This document shows, one piece after another, positions 1 through 7,662 of a stretch of DNA of 53,221 nt. The notes under the pieces are model-generated. The model was not told the origin of the DNA, made no database searches, and was given only the letters and a program-made list of their open reading frames with translations. Position 1 is the first letter of the stretch, and each line of letters starts with the position of its first letter. This stretch comes from Calditrichota bacterium (lineage in GTDB: Bacteria > Calditrichota > Calditrichia > Calditrichales > J004). The stretch spans positions 1 to 53,221 of the forward strand of contig RFFS01000073.1 of the NCBI GenBank assembly GCA_003696775.1, given 5' to 3'. Both the position numbers and the translations under genes were made by a program.

Positions 1-19
1 CCGACTGAGCTACGTGGGC
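1..19 (-). tRNA. tRNA, 5' end only (cut by window edge)
   Basis: Only the first 19 nt of a minus-strand tRNA are present: the acceptor 5' strand and the start of the D arm (GCCCACG TA GCTCAGTCGG). The anticodon is outside the window. In many bacteria a Thr(TGT)-(Tyr)-Gly(TCC)-Thr(GGT)-tuf order is conserved, so tRNA-Thr(GGT) is the best guess, but that is inference from order only. Confidence 0.75.
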
Positions 20-55
20 TTAAAACTGGATTAACGTTCGGGCAAGGTTATGCAG

Positions 56-129
56 AGCGGGAGACGGGACTCGAACCCGCGACCAACAGCTTGGAAGGCT
101 GTGACTCTAGCCAACTGAGTTACTCCCGC
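56..129 (-). tRNA. tRNA-Gly (TCC)
   Basis: A full cloverleaf can be read on the minus strand. The acceptor stem GCGGGAG pairs with CTCCCGC, the T loop is GGTTCGAGTCC, and the anticodon stem ACAGC/GCTGT encloses the loop CTTCCAA with anticodon TCC (glycine). The discriminator base is U and no CCA tail is encoded, so CCA must be added after transcription. It lies about 55 nt after tRNA-Thr in the same direction and is probably co-transcribed with it. Confidence 0.95.
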
Positions 130-184
130 TTAAAAGTGTGCGGTGCAAACATAACCTTATTCGGGCTAATCACAATGTTTCGAG

Positions 185-257
185 AGCTGGCGAAGGGACT
201 CGAACCCCCAACCGGCTGATTACAAATCAGCTGCTCTACCAATTGAGCTACGCCAGC
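185..257 (-). tRNA. tRNA-Thr (TGT)
   Basis: A minus-strand cloverleaf: acceptor GCTGGCG/CGCCAGC, D arm with TAGCTCAATTGGTAGAGC, anticodon stem GCTGA/TCAGC around loop TTTGTAA giving anticodon TGT (threonine), and T loop GGTTCGAGTCC. The 3' CCA is not encoded. It is the first gene of a tRNA run reading out of the left edge; the usual tRNA-Tyr between Thr(TGT) and Gly(TCC) is absent here. Confidence 0.95.
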
Positions 258-278
258 GCATTTTCTCAAGAGCTCGGT

Positions 279-306
279 AATTTAAGCATTTTATTTTTGA
301 AGTCAA
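279..306 (-). promoter_or_regulatory. candidate sigma70-type promoter for the tRNA run
   Basis: On the minus strand TTGACT (301-306) is followed after 16 bp by TAAATT (279-284), about 20 nt before the 5' end of tRNA-Thr. Position and motif fit a housekeeping promoter. The AT-rich surroundings make chance matches possible. Confidence 0.35.
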
Positions 307-346
307 ACATTTTGCAAAAGAAATTGTCAAAAAAATATTTTTTACA

Positions 347-379
347 GGCTGAATTCCCTTTGACTCAGCCGTTTTTTTT
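347..379 (+). terminator. intrinsic-terminator-like hairpin ahead of rpsT
   Basis: GGCTGA (347-352) pairs with TCAGCC (365-370) across a 12-nt loop and is followed by G and eight T on the plus strand. No plus-strand gene lies upstream, so it is either a leader attenuator of rpsT or an isolated terminator with the rpsT promoter placed downstream of it. Confidence 0.45.
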
Positions 380-428
380 ATTTACATTAAAAATCTTTAT
401 CGCGAAAAATAATTAGGAGCACCAACAC

Positions 429-683
429 ATGGCACACCACAAGTCTGCAATCAAACGCATTCGGACTTCTTTGAAAGAACGCGCTTACAACCGGCATTAC
501 AAAAAACAGATGCGTCTGGCTATTAAAGCCGTCCTGAACAGCGACAACAAAGAGCAGGCCGCGACCGAACTGAAAAATGCCTATAAAATTATCGATCGTC
601 TGGCCGCCAAAAACATTATACATAAAAACAACGCCGCCAATAAAAAAGCGCGCCTGGCCCGCTTTGTAAATAAAATGGCGTAA
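429..683 (+). CDS. rpsT: 30S ribosomal protein S20
   Basis: The 84-residue basic protein begins MAHHKSAIKRIRTS, the recognisable start of bacterial S20, which binds 16S rRNA in the body of the small subunit. Length matches the family (about 85-90 aa) and the rest is the expected lysine- and alanine-rich helical bundle (AIKAVLNSDNK, AAKNIIHKNNAANKKAR). A good Shine-Dalgarno, TTAGGAGC, lies about 10 nt before the ATG. The gene is alone on its strand, with a terminator-like hairpin in front and another just behind. It is convergent with lon. In enterobacteria S20 represses its own translation; nothing here tests that. Confidence 0.97.
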   Translation: MAHHKSAIKRIRTSLKERAYNRHYKKQMRLAIKAVLNSDNKEQAATELKNAYKIIDRLAAKNIIHKNNAANKKARLARFVNKMA

Positions 684-705
684 GATTTACACCCTGTTCT
701 CTTTT

Positions 706-733
706 AGCCTGTACATGGGTACAGGCTTTTTTT
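706..733 (+). terminator. Rho-independent terminator of rpsT
   Basis: A perfect 9-bp stem, AGCCTGTAC (706-714) with GTACAGGCT (719-727), has a 4-nt ATGG loop and is followed by a run of T on the plus strand. It lies in the short gap between the convergent rpsT and lon genes. The minus strand has only TAAAAG after the stem, so it mainly serves rpsT. Confidence 0.85.
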
Positions 734-3065
734 ATGCCTGCTCCCCGAAAACCATGTCATATATCTCATCATAATGCCTGACAAAACACAAATCCATGCC
801 CTCAATGATTTCCGGGTCCATTTCCTTGATGTCTTTTCGGTTTGCCTCGGGCAAGATCACTTTTTTGATTTTTAAACGTTGAGCGGCCAGCAGCTTTTCA
901 TTCAGTCCGCCGATTTCCAATACCTTCCCCCGCAGGGTGATTTCCCCTGTCATGGCCAGCGCCTTGGGAAATTTTTTACGTTTCAACGCCGAAAGCAACG
1001 CTGTGGTTAACGTAATGCCTGCGGACGGGCCTTCCTTGGGTATCGCTCCCTCCGGTAAATGGATATGGATTTCATATTTATTGATGAAATCCGCGGAGAT
1101 GCCGTATTTTCGGGCACGAGAGCGCAAAAAGCTGATGGCCACCTGCGCCGACTCCTGCATCACCTCGCCCAGTTTTCCCGTCAAATTCAGTTTATCCTTA
1201 CCGGGCAGCAAATTCACTTCAATCGGCAACACATCGCCGCCCATTGATGTCCAGGCCAGGCCCAGGGCCACTCCCGTTTCGCCGGCCCGGACAATCGGCT
1301 TGAGCTCATAGCGCGGCTCACCCAGATAGTCGTGCAAATTTTTCGTCGTCACCCTAATCTGCTTTCGGTCTCCCTTATCGATTTCCACCACCGCCCGTCG
1401 GCAGATTTTATTGATTTCCCTTTCCAGAGCACGCACGCCGGGTTCCGCCGTATATTCGCGAATGATCTTGTTAAAAACCTGTTTATCTATTTTTAGCTCA
1501 TCCGGTCGCAAGCCATGATTCGCGCGCGCTTTCACAAAAATATATTCCCGGGCGATTTTCAGCTTATCGGCATCATGATAGCCGGGCATCTCCACAATTT
1601 CCAACCGATCATACAACGCGTCGGGAATGTCCGCGGCGGAATTGGCAGTAAGGATGAACAGAACATGGGACAAATCATAATCCACTTCAAGATAATGGTC
1701 GGCAAAATGGCTGTTCTGTTCGGGGTCCAGCACTTCCAGCAAGGCCGAGGCGGGGTCTCCGCGATAATCGGAACCAAGTTTATCGATCTCATCCAGAAGA
1801 AAAACGGGATTTATGGTGCCGGCGCGCTTCATACCCTGGATAATTTTCCCGGGCAACGCCCCGATATAGGTACGCCGGTGACCGCGGATTTCCGCCTCGT
1901 CACTTACGCCACCCAGAGCCATTCGAACAAATTCCCGACCTATGGCCCGGGCGATGGATTTCCCAAGCGATGTTTTTCCGACGCCCGGCGGGCCGATGAA
2001 ACAAAGAATGCTGCCTTTTATATTTTTTACACGGCGCAGGGTGGCAATGTATTCCACTATGCGCTTTTTCGGTTTTTTAAGTCCGGCGTGATCTTCATCC
2101 AGTACCTGTTGTACCCGCTTGAGATCATAAACATCTTCCGTCTCTTTTTGCCAGGGCACATCGCTCAGCCATTCCAGATAGGTGCGCAGGACATTGGACT
2201 CCGGAGACATGGAGGGAATCTTTTCAAAACGGCGCAACTCTTCCATCGCTTTTTCCATAACCGCTTGAGGCAGGGCGGCTTTCTCCAGACGCTGTCGCAG
2301 ACTTTCCGCCTCGCTACTGAAGGGTTCATCCTCACCCAGTTCATCCTTGATCACCCGCAACTGTTCCTGCAGGTAATAGTTTCGCTGCGATTTCACCATC
2401 TGGTCACGCACTTTTTCATCCAGATCGGATTTTATGGCCAAAATGCCGTTTTCCCGACGCAACAGACTTATCAACACATCGATACGCGCCGTCAGTCCGG
2501 CCGTTTTAAGGATTTTTTGCTTTTCAAGAATGTCCACATCAATATAGGTGGCAATAAAATCGGTCACACGATAAATATCATTCAGATGGTTGAAATTGAA
2601 CAATATCTCATCCGGTAGGTCATCATTAAGCTTCACGTATTGTTTAAAAAGAGACACCAACTGACGTTTACGCGCTTCATCTTCTTTCGTCAGCCGATCA
2701 TCCGGCAGATCGGGCTCCACAACCGCTTCAAAAAAATGTTTGCCCTTGCGCATGGTACGCACATGGGCCTTAAACAGCCCTTCCACCAGAATTTTCACCA
2801 GACCGTTGGGCAGGCGTATCAATTGAAGGATACGGGCGACGACACCGATTCGGAATAAATCTTTGGATTTAACATCTTCCAGGGTGGGGTCTTTTTGAGT
2901 GACCAAAAGAATCATTTTGTCGCTATCCACCGTCGATTCGATGGCCGCCAGTGAGCTTTTACGCCCCACGATCAGCGGAACAACCATATTGGGAAAGACC
3001 ACCAGGTCTTTCATGGGCAGGACTTTTAACCGTTCACGGTTTTCTTCTTGAGGAATTTGTTTCAT
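732..3065 (-). CDS. lon: ATP-dependent protease Lon
   Basis: A 777-aa protein with full Lon architecture, close to the usual 780-810 aa. An N-terminal substrate-recognition domain (about 1-205, starting with LPMKDLVVFPNMVVPLIVGR) is followed by a coiled region, then an AAA+ ATPase with Walker A GPPGVGKTS at about 357-365 and Walker B FLLDEIDK. The C-terminal protease domain carries the catalytic serine in KEGPSAGIT (about Ser681) and the lysine of the Ser-Lys dyad further on in the GLNEKLLAA segment. It degrades misfolded and short-lived regulatory proteins in the cytoplasm. It is last in a tig-clpP-clpX-lon run, with GGGAG ahead of its ATG. A terminator-like hairpin separates it from clpX, so it may be expressed at a lower or separately set level. 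Confidence 0.98.
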   Translation of the reverse strand: MKQIPQEENRERLKVLPMKDLVVFPNMVVPLIVGRKSSLAAIESTVDSDKMILLVTQKDPTLEDVKSKDLFRIGVVARILQLIRLPNGLVKILVEGLFKAHVRTMRKGKHFFEAVVEPDLPDDRLTKEDEARKRQLVSLFKQYVKLNDDLPDEILFNFNHLNDIYRVTDFIATYIDVDILEKQKILKTAGLTARIDVLISLLRRENGILAIKSDLDEKVRDQMVKSQRNYYLQEQLRVIKDELGEDEPFSSEAESLRQRLEKAALPQAVMEKAMEELRRFEKIPSMSPESNVLRTYLEWLSDVPWQKETEDVYDLKRVQQVLDEDHAGLKKPKKRIVEYIATLRRVKNIKGSILCFIGPPGVGKTSLGKSIARAIGREFVRMALGGVSDEAEIRGHRRTYIGALPGKIIQGMKRAGTINPVFLLDEIDKLGSDYRGDPASALLEVLDPEQNSHFADHYLEVDYDLSHVLFILTANSAADIPDALYDRLEIVEMPGYHDADKLKIAREYIFVKARANHGLRPDELKIDKQVFNKIIREYTAEPGVRALEREINKICRRAVVEIDKGDRKQIRVTTKNLHDYLGEPRYELKPIVRAGETGVALGLAWTSMGGDVLPIEVNLLPGKDKLNLTGKLGEVMQESAQVAISFLRSRARKYGISADFINKYEIHIHLPEGAIPKEGPSAGITLTTALLSALKRKKFPKALAMTGEITLRGKVLEIGGLNEKLLAAQRLKIKKVILPEANRKDIKEMDPEIIEGMDLCFVRHYDEIYDMVFGEQA

Positions 3066-3079
3066 TATACTCCCAAAAC

Positions 3080-3143
3080 AAAAAAAGCTGTCCGGCCGGC
3101 CACCCCGTCCATCAGAACGAGCGGGCCTTTTTACCGTAACAGC
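3080..3143 (-). terminator. possible attenuator between clpX and lon
   Basis: On the minus strand GCTGTTACGG (from 3143) can pair imperfectly with CCGGACAGC (ending at 3087), followed directly by seven T (3080-3086). The loop is long (about 38 nt, itself rich in GGCC palindromes). It sits only 15 nt before the lon start codon, so it can only act by partial read-through. Moderate to weak support. Confidence 0.4.
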
Positions 3144-3158
3144 GGGAAAAATAGATTA

Positions 3159-4406
3159 TTAAGCGGATTTTTTATCGGTACTAAATTCAAAAACCGGCTC
3201 TTTGCCTTTAGCGACCACATCAGCGTTTATAGTCACCGATTTCAGATTTTCCATGGAGGGAATACGGAACATAATGTCCAACATCACCTTTTCCATGATT
3301 GAACGTAGCGAACGCGCGCCGGTTTTGGTTTTCAAGGCGATATCGATCACGGCATTCAGGGCATCCTCTTTAAAGATCAGTTCAACGCCTTCCATCTGAA
3401 TCAGTTTTTTATATTGTTTAAGCAGAGCGTTCTTCGGTTCGGTCAACACGCGCAGCAACGCGTCACGATCCAGTTCGTGCAGGGCGCTCAATACCGGCAA
3501 ACGGCCGATCAGCTCCGGTATCAGACCGAAATGTACCAGGTCTTCGGCCTCCACACGGGCATATAATTCGCTTTTACTCATCTTATGCCCGGATTCCACA
3601 TCCTGCTCAAAACCGATGTTTTTTTCACCCACACGGCGACGAATGACTTCTTCCAGGCCTTCAAAAGCACCGCCACAGATGAACAATATATTCCGGGTAT
3701 CGATATGCACCATATTCTGTTCGGGATGTTTCCGGCCACCTTTGGGGGGTATGCTCGACACGGTTCCTTCCAGAATCTTCAGAATAGCCTGCTGTACACC
3801 CTCGCCGGACACATCACGGGTGATGGACGGATTGCTGTTTTTACGGGCGATCTTATCGATTTCATCAATATAGATGATGCCGCGCTGCGTCTGTTCCAGG
3901 TTGAAATTCGATGCCTGATACAGGCGCACCAGGATATTCTCCACATCCTCGCCCACATAGCCGGCTTCGGTTAGCACCGTGGCGTCGGCGATGGCAAAGG
4001 GCACATTTAAAATGCGGGCCAGGGATTGCGCCAACAGGGTTTTGCCCGTTCCGGTGGGACCGATCAGCAGGATGTTGCTTTTCTCAATCTCCACATCATC
4101 GCCAAAGCCTTTTTGATTAATGCGCTTATAATGGTTATAGACCGCCACGGCCAGGATGCGCTTGGCATGTTCCTGACCAATAACATGTTCATCGAGACGC
4201 GCCTTGATCTCTTCCGGCGTCAGCAGGGGGCCGGTTTCGGACGGGCTCAACTCTTTTTTATGACGTTCAATAATCTCCGATGCCGATTGCACGCAATCAT
4301 TACATATATGTACATCCGGGCCGGAAATCAGGCTCTCCACCTCCTGCGCGGAGCGGCCGCAAAACGAACAGCGGTAAACCGGCATTTTGGCATTTTTACG
4401 CGACAT
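3159..4406 (-). CDS. clpX: ATP-dependent Clp protease ATP-binding subunit ClpX
   Basis: A 415-aa AAA+ unfoldase of normal family length. The N-terminal C4 zinc-binding domain is visible (CSFCG near residue 15, then HICNDC). Walker A GPTGTGKT lies at about 116-123, Walker [10 protein letters not shown] follows, and the pore loop region GYVGEDVE and sensor-type [11 protein letters not shown] are present. ClpX unfolds tagged substrates and threads them into the ClpP chamber. Its ATG abuts the clpP stop codon with no gap, so the two are translationally linked partners. The N-terminal domain also recruits adaptors in other bacteria. Confidence 0.98.
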   Translation of the reverse strand: MSRKNAKMPVYRCSFCGRSAQEVESLISGPDVHICNDCVQSASEIIERHKKELSPSETGPLLTPEEIKARLDEHVIGQEHAKRILAVAVYNHYKRINQKGFGDDVEIEKSNILLIGPTGTGKTLLAQSLARILNVPFAIADATVLTEAGYVGEDVENILVRLYQASNFNLEQTQRGIIYIDEIDKIARKNSNPSITRDVSGEGVQQAILKILEGTVSSIPPKGGRKHPEQNMVHIDTRNILFICGGAFEGLEEVIRRRVGEKNIGFEQDVESGHKMSKSELYARVEAEDLVHFGLIPELIGRLPVLSALHELDRDALLRVLTEPKNALLKQYKKLIQMEGVELIFKEDALNAVIDIALKTKTGARSLRSIMEKVMLDIMFRIPSMENLKSVTINADVVAKGKEPVFEFSTDKKSA

Positions 4407-5003
4407 TTATTCCTTCGCTTTCGAGCGGGGTTTCAACACTTTATCAATGATACCGTAATCCAACGCTTCCTGCGCGGACATAAAATAATTGCGATCGGTA
4501 TCCGTTTCTATTTGTTCCACTTTTTTACCGGTGCACTCCGCCATGATTTTATTCAAGGTCTGACGGATACGCAAAATCTCATTAGCGGCGATCTCAATAT
4601 CCGAAGCCTGGCCCTCGGCGCCGCCCAGAGGCTGGTGAATCATAATACGCGCGTTCGGCAAGGCAAAGCGTTTTCCGGGCGTGCCTGCCGCCAGCAAAAC
4701 AGCGCCCATGCTGGCCGCCTGCCCCATGCAGGTGGTCACCACGTCTGGCTTGATGTAATTCATGGTGTCGTAAATACCCAGGCCGGCGGAAACAACACCG
4801 CCCGGCGAATTGATATACAGATAGATATCCTTGTCGGGGTCTTCCGCTTCAAGAAACAGCAACTGGGCAATAATCAGACTGGCAATGGTATCATCAATGG
4901 GCGTACCCAAAAAGATGATCCGTTCCTTCAGCAAACGGGAATAGATGTCGTACGCGCGTTCGCCGCGCCCCGTTTGTTCAACAACCATTGGAACTAATGA
5001 CAT
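4407..5003 (-). CDS. clpP: ATP-dependent Clp protease proteolytic subunit ClpP
   Basis: A 198-aa serine peptidase matching the 190-210 aa family. The nucleophile is in [11 protein letters not shown] (Ser98), the catalytic His in MIHQPLGG and the Asp in [10 protein letters not shown]. The N-terminal hydrophobic-pocket and axial-loop region ([20 protein letters not shown]) is intact. ClpP forms a tetradecameric chamber fed by ClpX. It sits between tig and clpX, the order seen in many bacteria, 18 nt downstream of tig. Confidence 0.98.
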   Translation of the reverse strand: MSLVPMVVEQTGRGERAYDIYSRLLKERIIFLGTPIDDTIASLIIAQLLFLEAEDPDKDIYLYINSPGGVVSAGLGIYDTMNYIKPDVVTTCMGQAASMGAVLLAAGTPGKRFALPNARIMIHQPLGGAEGQASDIEIAANEILRIRQTLNKIMAECTGKKVEQIETDTDRNYFMSAQEALDYGIIDKVLKPRSKAKE

Positions 5004-5021
5004 AAAGCGACCTTCCGGTTT

Positions 5022-6281
5022 TTATGTGAGCGGTATTTCGTTTTCCGTAATCTTAGAGTTATCCAACAGGAATTGGGTTACTTTTTCATCCCGGATATTA
5101 TCCTTAACCTGATCCTTCAGACCGGGCATATCCTCATAAAGTTTACGTATCTTCTCATCTTCGATCTTATTCAGGAATTCTTCAATATCTTTTTCTTCCG
5201 CTTCAATATTTTCCGCCTTGGCGATTTCTTCCTTCAAATACATCCATTTGAGATTTTGTTCCGCTTCACCGCGATAATATTCGCGCAGGGAACGTTCATC
5301 GGCATTGGGATCGCGCCGTTTCATATCGTCCACCAGGTTATCCAGGTAACGCTCCACCATGGCGACCGGCATATCCAACGGATTCTCATCCAGAATTTTT
5401 TGCATCAACTCCTGATGCAGGCGGGTTTCCGCTTCACGACTGTATTCGGTTTCGATGTTTTTGCGCACCATCTCCTTAAACGCCTCAACAGACTCCACAT
5501 CCGGCGCGACACTCTTCACAAAGTCGTCATTCAATTCCGGCAGGGTAACCTGCTCAATCTTTTTGATGGTGATGTCATAATATTCTTTTTTACCGGCCAG
5601 TTCTTTTTGAGGCGCATCAGCAGGGTATTCCTTTTCAATCCGATGCGGCACGCCTTTTTCTTTGCCAATGAGCATCTTCTCAATTTCGGAATCAAAGCGA
5701 TTTTCACCGATAGTAACGGAAATATCGGTATAAAGGCGGCCCTTTTGCGGCGTGCCGTCCTCATCCAACTGCTGCATGTCAATCAGAATCACATCCCCTT
5801 CCTGTACGGGACGATCCACTTCCTCGTGAGTAGCGCGTTGTTTCAACAACTTCTCAATTTCGTTATCCACAAAACTCTCTTCCACCACATATTTATCCTT
5901 GATGAACTCGAAACCTTTATAGTTTTTCAGTTCGATTTCGGGCATGACTTCCACTTCCACGCCCATCACCAGATCACCGTCATCGTTGAACTCCACCTTT
6001 TTAGGCTCCGGTGAACCGACGGGCTGGATATCATTTTCCTCGATGGCTTTTTCCACCGCTTCCTGCACGGCGCTTTCCATCGTATAGGCTTCGATATACT
6101 GGCCATAAGCACGCTTAACCATATTCAACGGCGCTTTACCTTTACGAAATCCCGGCAATTGCACATCTTTACGAATTTTTTGGGTTTCACGCTGGCGAAT
6201 GGGCTCCAGGTCTTCCTTGGGCATGACAATATTTAATTCTTTTTTGCTGCCCGATATTTTTTTAACTTCAGCGGTTATCAT
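5022..6281 (-). CDS. tig: Trigger factor (ribosome-associated chaperone)
   Basis: A 419-aa protein, slightly shorter than the E. coli protein (432 aa). The N-terminal ribosome-binding domain contains the signature GFRKGKAP at about residues 45-52, which docks next to the exit tunnel. A central FKBP-like domain follows (EGDVILIDMQQLDEDG to about 245), and a helical C-terminal domain ends in TENEIPLT. It shelters nascent chains as they leave the ribosome. First gene of the tig-clpP-clpX-lon run, divergent from the ribosomal mini-operon at 6485. Its FKBP domain is diverged, so prolyl isomerase activity cannot be assumed. Confidence 0.95.
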   Translation of the reverse strand: MITAEVKKISGSKKELNIVMPKEDLEPIRQRETQKIRKDVQLPGFRKGKAPLNMVKRAYGQYIEAYTMESAVQEAVEKAIEENDIQPVGSPEPKKVEFNDDGDLVMGVEVEVMPEIELKNYKGFEFIKDKYVVEESFVDNEIEKLLKQRATHEEVDRPVQEGDVILIDMQQLDEDGTPQKGRLYTDISVTIGENRFDSEIEKMLIGKEKGVPHRIEKEYPADAPQKELAGKKEYYDITIKKIEQVTLPELNDDFVKSVAPDVESVEAFKEMVRKNIETEYSREAETRLHQELMQKILDENPLDMPVAMVERYLDNLVDDMKRRDPNADERSLREYYRGEAEQNLKWMYLKEEIAKAENIEAEEKDIEEFLNKIEDEKIRKLYEDMPGLKDQVKDNIRDEKVTQFLLDNSKITENEIPLT

Positions 6282-6407
6282 TGTAGGGTTTATCCTCCGT
6301 CAAAAATTCAATTAAAAAGAGCAGTTAATTTAGAAAGCGTATATCCCAAAAGCAATTTATTTGGCGTTCGGAACAGGTAAAAAGCGCATAAAAAGCGCCC
6401 TTTTTTG

Positions 6408-6436
6408 TTGAAATTGAATTTCTTTACCTCTATATT
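6408..6436 (+). promoter_or_regulatory. sigma70-type promoter for the DUF4295-like/rpmB/rpmG operon
   Basis: TTGAAA (6408-6413) and TATATT (6431-6436) are separated by exactly 17 bp, and the -10 box lies about 50 bp ahead of the first start codon. It is the best promoter match seen in the window and directs the plus-strand ribosomal mini-operon. Confidence 0.6.
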
Positions 6437-6484
6437 ACTTGCCTTTCGCAAAAATGAATTCAAACCGAGGAAACAGGAGACATC

Positions 6485-6697
6485 ATGGCCAAGAAGCAAA
6501 CTTTTGGCGATAAGGTAAAAAAAGGCCAGGGAAGTGAAGGCAAAGCCATTAAATTGGTTTTTACCTATACCTCACCGAAAAACGGCCAAATGAAATTCGC
6601 TGAAAAAATGATTCGAATATTACCCGGAGACAATGAAGATCAGAAGATCAACGCCGCCATCAACGACGGCCGCGCATTGCTCGAAGGAAGAGTATAA
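6485..6697 (+). CDS. Small basic DUF4295-like protein, candidate ribosome-associated
   Basis: A 70-aa lysine-rich protein starting MAKKQTFGDKVKKG, with AGGAG about 7 nt ahead of its ATG. I do not recognise an exact family, but the stretch KAIKLVFTYTSPKNGQMKF resembles the core of Bacteroidetes DUF4295 (from memory, ...KMVKSPKTGAYVFKEEMV). DUF4295 genes there also adjoin rpmB and rpmG. DUF4295 is, as I recall, the family reported as an extra large-subunit protein in a Flavobacterium ribosome; I could not verify this. This gene comes first, ahead of rpmB, and has a longer C-terminus. A ribosomal or ribosome-assembly role is inference from context, charge and that similarity. Confidence 0.75.
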   Translation: MAKKQTFGDKVKKGQGSEGKAIKLVFTYTSPKNGQMKFAEKMIRILPGDNEDQKINAAINDGRALLEGRV

Positions 6698-6709
6698 AAG
6701 GAGTATCCC

Positions 6710-6952
6710 ATGTCACGCGTATGTAAAATTACCGGCAAAAAACCGTTGGTGGGCAACAATGTGTCGCACGCTCATAACAAAAGCAAGCGTCGCCAACTGC
6801 CTAACCTGCAAAACAAGCGCATCTATGTTAGCGAACTGAATCGTTTTGTTCGGATTCGCATCTCCACCCGCGCCCTTAAAACCATCAACCGTAAAGGGTT
6901 ACTGACCTATCTCGCCGAACAAGGCCTGACCCTGGCGGATGTGGAAGCATAA
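6710..6952 (+). CDS. rpmB: 50S ribosomal protein L28
   Basis: An 80-aa protein starting MSRVCKITGKKPLVGNNVSHAHNK, the standard L28 start, with the family motif KRRQLPNLQNKRIYV and a helical C-terminus. L28 sits near the E site of the large subunit. One cysteine (Cys5) is present but no complete zinc-binding set, so this is the C-minus type. It has a strong AAAGGAG 8 nt ahead of the ATG, 12 nt after the DUF4295-like gene and 22 nt before rpmG, making a compact three-gene operon. Confidence 0.97.
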   Translation: MSRVCKITGKKPLVGNNVSHAHNKSKRRQLPNLQNKRIYVSELNRFVRIRISTRALKTINRKGLLTYLAEQGLTLADVEA

Positions 6953-6974
6953 AACGAAAGCGAGGTAAACACTC

Positions 6975-7136
6975 ATGGCAAAAGCTCAGGCACGCGAAAC
7001 CATTCGTTTGAAAAGCACGGCCAGTCCGCATGTTTATTCCACCAAAAAGAATAAACGCAACACCACTTCCAAACTGGAAATTAAAAAGTACGATCCCATC
7101 GTACGCAAGCATGTGCTTTACAAAGAAGCCAAGTAA
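6975..7136 (+). CDS. rpmG: 50S ribosomal protein L33
   Basis: A 53-aa basic protein read directly from the sequence: it starts [15 protein letters not shown] and contains [10 protein letters not shown] and the typical ending [17 protein letters not shown]. This is L33, normally 50-56 aa. It contains no cysteine, so it is the zinc-independent (C-minus) form; zinc ribbons are present in the C-plus paralogue of some bacteria. A GAGG Shine-Dalgarno precedes it. It ends the operon and is followed at once by a strong terminator. Confidence 0.96.
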   Translation: MAKAQARETIRLKSTASPHVYSTKKNKRNTTSKLEIKKYDPIVRKHVLYKEAK

Positions 7137-7145
7137 GTTTGTTAA

Positions 7146-7168
7146 GCCGCCTTTCGGGCGGCTTTTTT
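7146..7168 (+). terminator. Rho-independent terminator after rpmG
   Basis: GCCGCC (7146-7151) pairs with GGCGGC (7157-7162) over a TTTCG loop, followed by six T. It is 9 nt behind the rpmG stop codon. Confidence 0.92.
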
Positions 7169-7301
7169 ATTTTTCCTGACACTCCGTTCTGTCATCATCG
7201 TATTTTTTTTTCACAATAAAACAGGATATCGGCTTTAAATGAGGTCCCGTAACCGCCAAACACACTGCGTCTGATACGCCGCGCCGTATGTCAGGTTCAC
7301 A

Positions 7302-7465
7302 TACTTAGCTTCCTCGAAATGTACACACTGAGCTTTGTCGAAGTGTACACACTGAGCTTTGTCGAAGTGTACACACTGAGCTTTGTCGAAGTTAACACTG
7401 AGCTTTGTCGAAGTGTACACACTGAGCTTTGTCGAAGTTAACACTGAGCTTGTCGAAGTGTACAC
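7302..7465. repeat. Tandem array of a 24-bp repeat (TGTACACACTGAGCTTTGTCGAAG)
   Basis: Six head-to-tail units start at about 7321, 7344, 7368, 7392, 7414 and 7438. A degenerate unit precedes them (about 7302-7320) and a final TGTACAC follows (7459-7465). Two units are 21-22 bp because TGTACAC is replaced by TTAAC. The core CACTGAGCTT(T)GTCGAAGTG is a sequence I know as a short dispersed repeat in many unrelated genomes. Copies are adjacent without spacers, so this is not CRISPR. The array ends exactly at the stop codon of the small gene at 7465. Confidence 0.9.
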
Positions 7466-7662
7466 TACAACGTCACCGCTTCCAGCTCTTTATTGTCCAC
7501 GGGTATCTTGTTTTCGATCTCAATAAATTCGTCTGTTGTCAGTTTATGGCTTATATAAAGCCCGTAAGCATAGCCGTACAGGGCAAAACATTCTTCACGT
7601 GTAATATTTTTGCCCTTTTCGTTTAAAAAATCTTCCAGTTCTTTTACGTAAACCTTGCTCAT
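7465..7662 (-). CDS. Small hypothetical protein (65 aa)
   Basis: The reading frame could start upstream at 7704, but the ATG at 7660-7662 has a clear GGAGGA about 9 nt ahead and gives a compact acidic protein starting MSKVYVKELEDFLNEKGK. It has a central aromatic stretch (ALYGYAYGLYISHKLT) and no signal peptide or cysteine pair. I do not recognise the family; it looks like a small, mostly helical soluble protein. It stands alone: the tandem repeat array begins at its stop codon and no other minus-strand gene is close. Codon use and the good ribosome-binding site favour a real gene. Confidence 0.6.
   Translation of the reverse strand: MSKVYVKELEDFLNEKGKNITREECFALYGYAYGLYISHKLTTDEFIEIENKIPVDNKELEAVTL

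Noticed and set aside
1515-2618. Plus-strand open frame of 367 codons across lon
   Set aside because: Antisense to a clearly intact lon gene; its sequence has no recognisable domain and follows from lon codon bias.
4026-4997. Plus-strand open frame of 323 codons across clpP/clpX
   Set aside because: Antisense shadow of two intact housekeeping genes.
7302-7465. CRISPR array
   Set aside because: Repeats are directly adjacent with no unique spacers, and no cas gene is present.
7235-7465. Minus-strand 76-codon frame over the tandem repeat
   Set aside because: Its sequence is just the translated 24-bp repeat and lacks a start signal.
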